Assembly: GCF_013488205.1 (NCBI RefSeq)
Contig: NZ_CP040908.1
Location: 1,589,876 to 1,653,875 of the forward strand
Origin: Empedobacter falsenii
Lineage (GTDB): Bacteria; Bacteroidota; Bacteroidia; Flavobacteriales; Weeksellaceae
Length of the DNA stretch: 64,000 bases
Direction of reading: 5' to 3'
In this document: positions 63,869 through 64,000 of the stretch, piece by piece
Layout of the letters: the number at the start of each line of letters is the position of its first letter
Numbering within the stretch: position 1 is the stretch's first letter
Program-made: the position numbers and the translations under genes
The notes under the pieces: model-generated
The model's database searches: none
The model's input: only the letters and a program-made list of their open reading frames with translations
What the model was told of the DNA's origin: nothing

Positions 63869-64000
63869 ATGAGAAGCTTATTTATTCTATTTTTACTTGT
63901 TTCCACTTATAGCAAATCTCAATCGTTTGCGCCAATTATTTCGAATTACTCTAAAAGCGAATATTTGGGCGAATCGCCTATTTGGGATATTACAGAAAAT
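63869..64000 (+). CDS. Secreted/membrane sensor-like protein, N-terminal end only
   Basis: 44 residues before the window ends. A signal peptide (MRSLFILFLLVSTYSKSQ) is followed by FAPIISNYSKSEYLGESPIWDITEN. This start (a Y-x(n)-IWDI unit) is how the two-bladed propeller sensors (triple-tyrosine/LuxR or hybrid histidine kinase type) of flavobacteria begin. The rest is outside, so the family is only suggested. Confidence 0.5.
   Translation, partial: MRSLFILFLLVSTYSKSQSFAPIISNYSKSEYLGESPIWDITEN

Overview
The window is AT-rich and reads as a chromosome segment of a flavobacterium (Bacteroidota), most likely the Weeksellaceae (Chryseobacterium/Empedobacter group). The signs are SusC/SusD genes, a fused SecDF, an S46 dipeptidyl-peptidase, DUF6520 and DUF5675 proteins, and -7 boxes of the Bacteroidota type TAnnTTTG. 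The genus is a guess. I saw no rRNA, tRNA or CRISPR array.

Left flank (1-11.1 kb): a stress and storage block. It holds the end of a large-subunit catalase, a flavin/PLP-oxidase-fold stress protein, a GlsB-like membrane protein and an SDR. Next comes a complete cyanophycin module: isoaspartyl peptidase, cyanophycinase and, divergently, cyanophycin synthetase. An amine-oxidase-like flavoprotein, an alpha/beta hydrolase with Thr in place of the nucleophilic Ser, a lipocalin and a ferritin follow.

Middle (about 11.24-46.8 kb): a probable genomic island. The last 18 bases of mnmE (encoding FCIGK-stop) and the terminator behind it occur twice, at 46704-46809 (the living mnmE end) and at 11146-11254 (a displaced copy beside ferritin). 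The three differences in the 18-bp core are all synonymous, which resembles att sites of elements that insert into the 3' end of mnmE/trmE. No integrase was found. The cargo, in order, is: (a) an orphan AbiEi-like antitoxin and a decayed relative; (b) a HipBST toxin-antitoxin operon with three regularly spaced operators; (c) a seven-gene leftward operon combining an SNF2 helicase, a REP-associated transposase (RAYT), a beta-class DNA methyltransferase, a probable toxin/antitoxin/SecB-like-chaperone trio and a type III-like helicase-nuclease; (d) an IS5-type insertion that splits a small gene; (e) an SOS cassette (umuC-umuD, GIY-YIG nuclease, SRAP/HMCES); (f) a DUF262 plus HEPN pair; (g) about 2.3 kb of repeat-rich non-coding DNA with a duplicated leader; (h) a SusC-SusD-S9 peptidase operon facing a Cys-rich DUF6520 peptide and a MauE fusion protein; (i) a small phage-like DUF5675 cassette at the right edge.

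Right flank (46.8-64 kb): core genes. These are mnmE, three tandem secreted paralogues, a SIMPL protein, thiamine pyrophosphokinase, PduO-type adenosyltransferase, an MFS transporter, secDF, a TatA/B-type protein, PAP2, an AI-2E family transporter, a DPP11-like S46 peptidase, lipB and the start of a sensor-like protein.

The best candidate for an undescribed system is the 14.2-25.3 kb operon. It appears to place a complete toxin-antitoxin-chaperone module between the methyltransferase and the nuclease of a type III-like restriction system that also has an SNF2 helicase.
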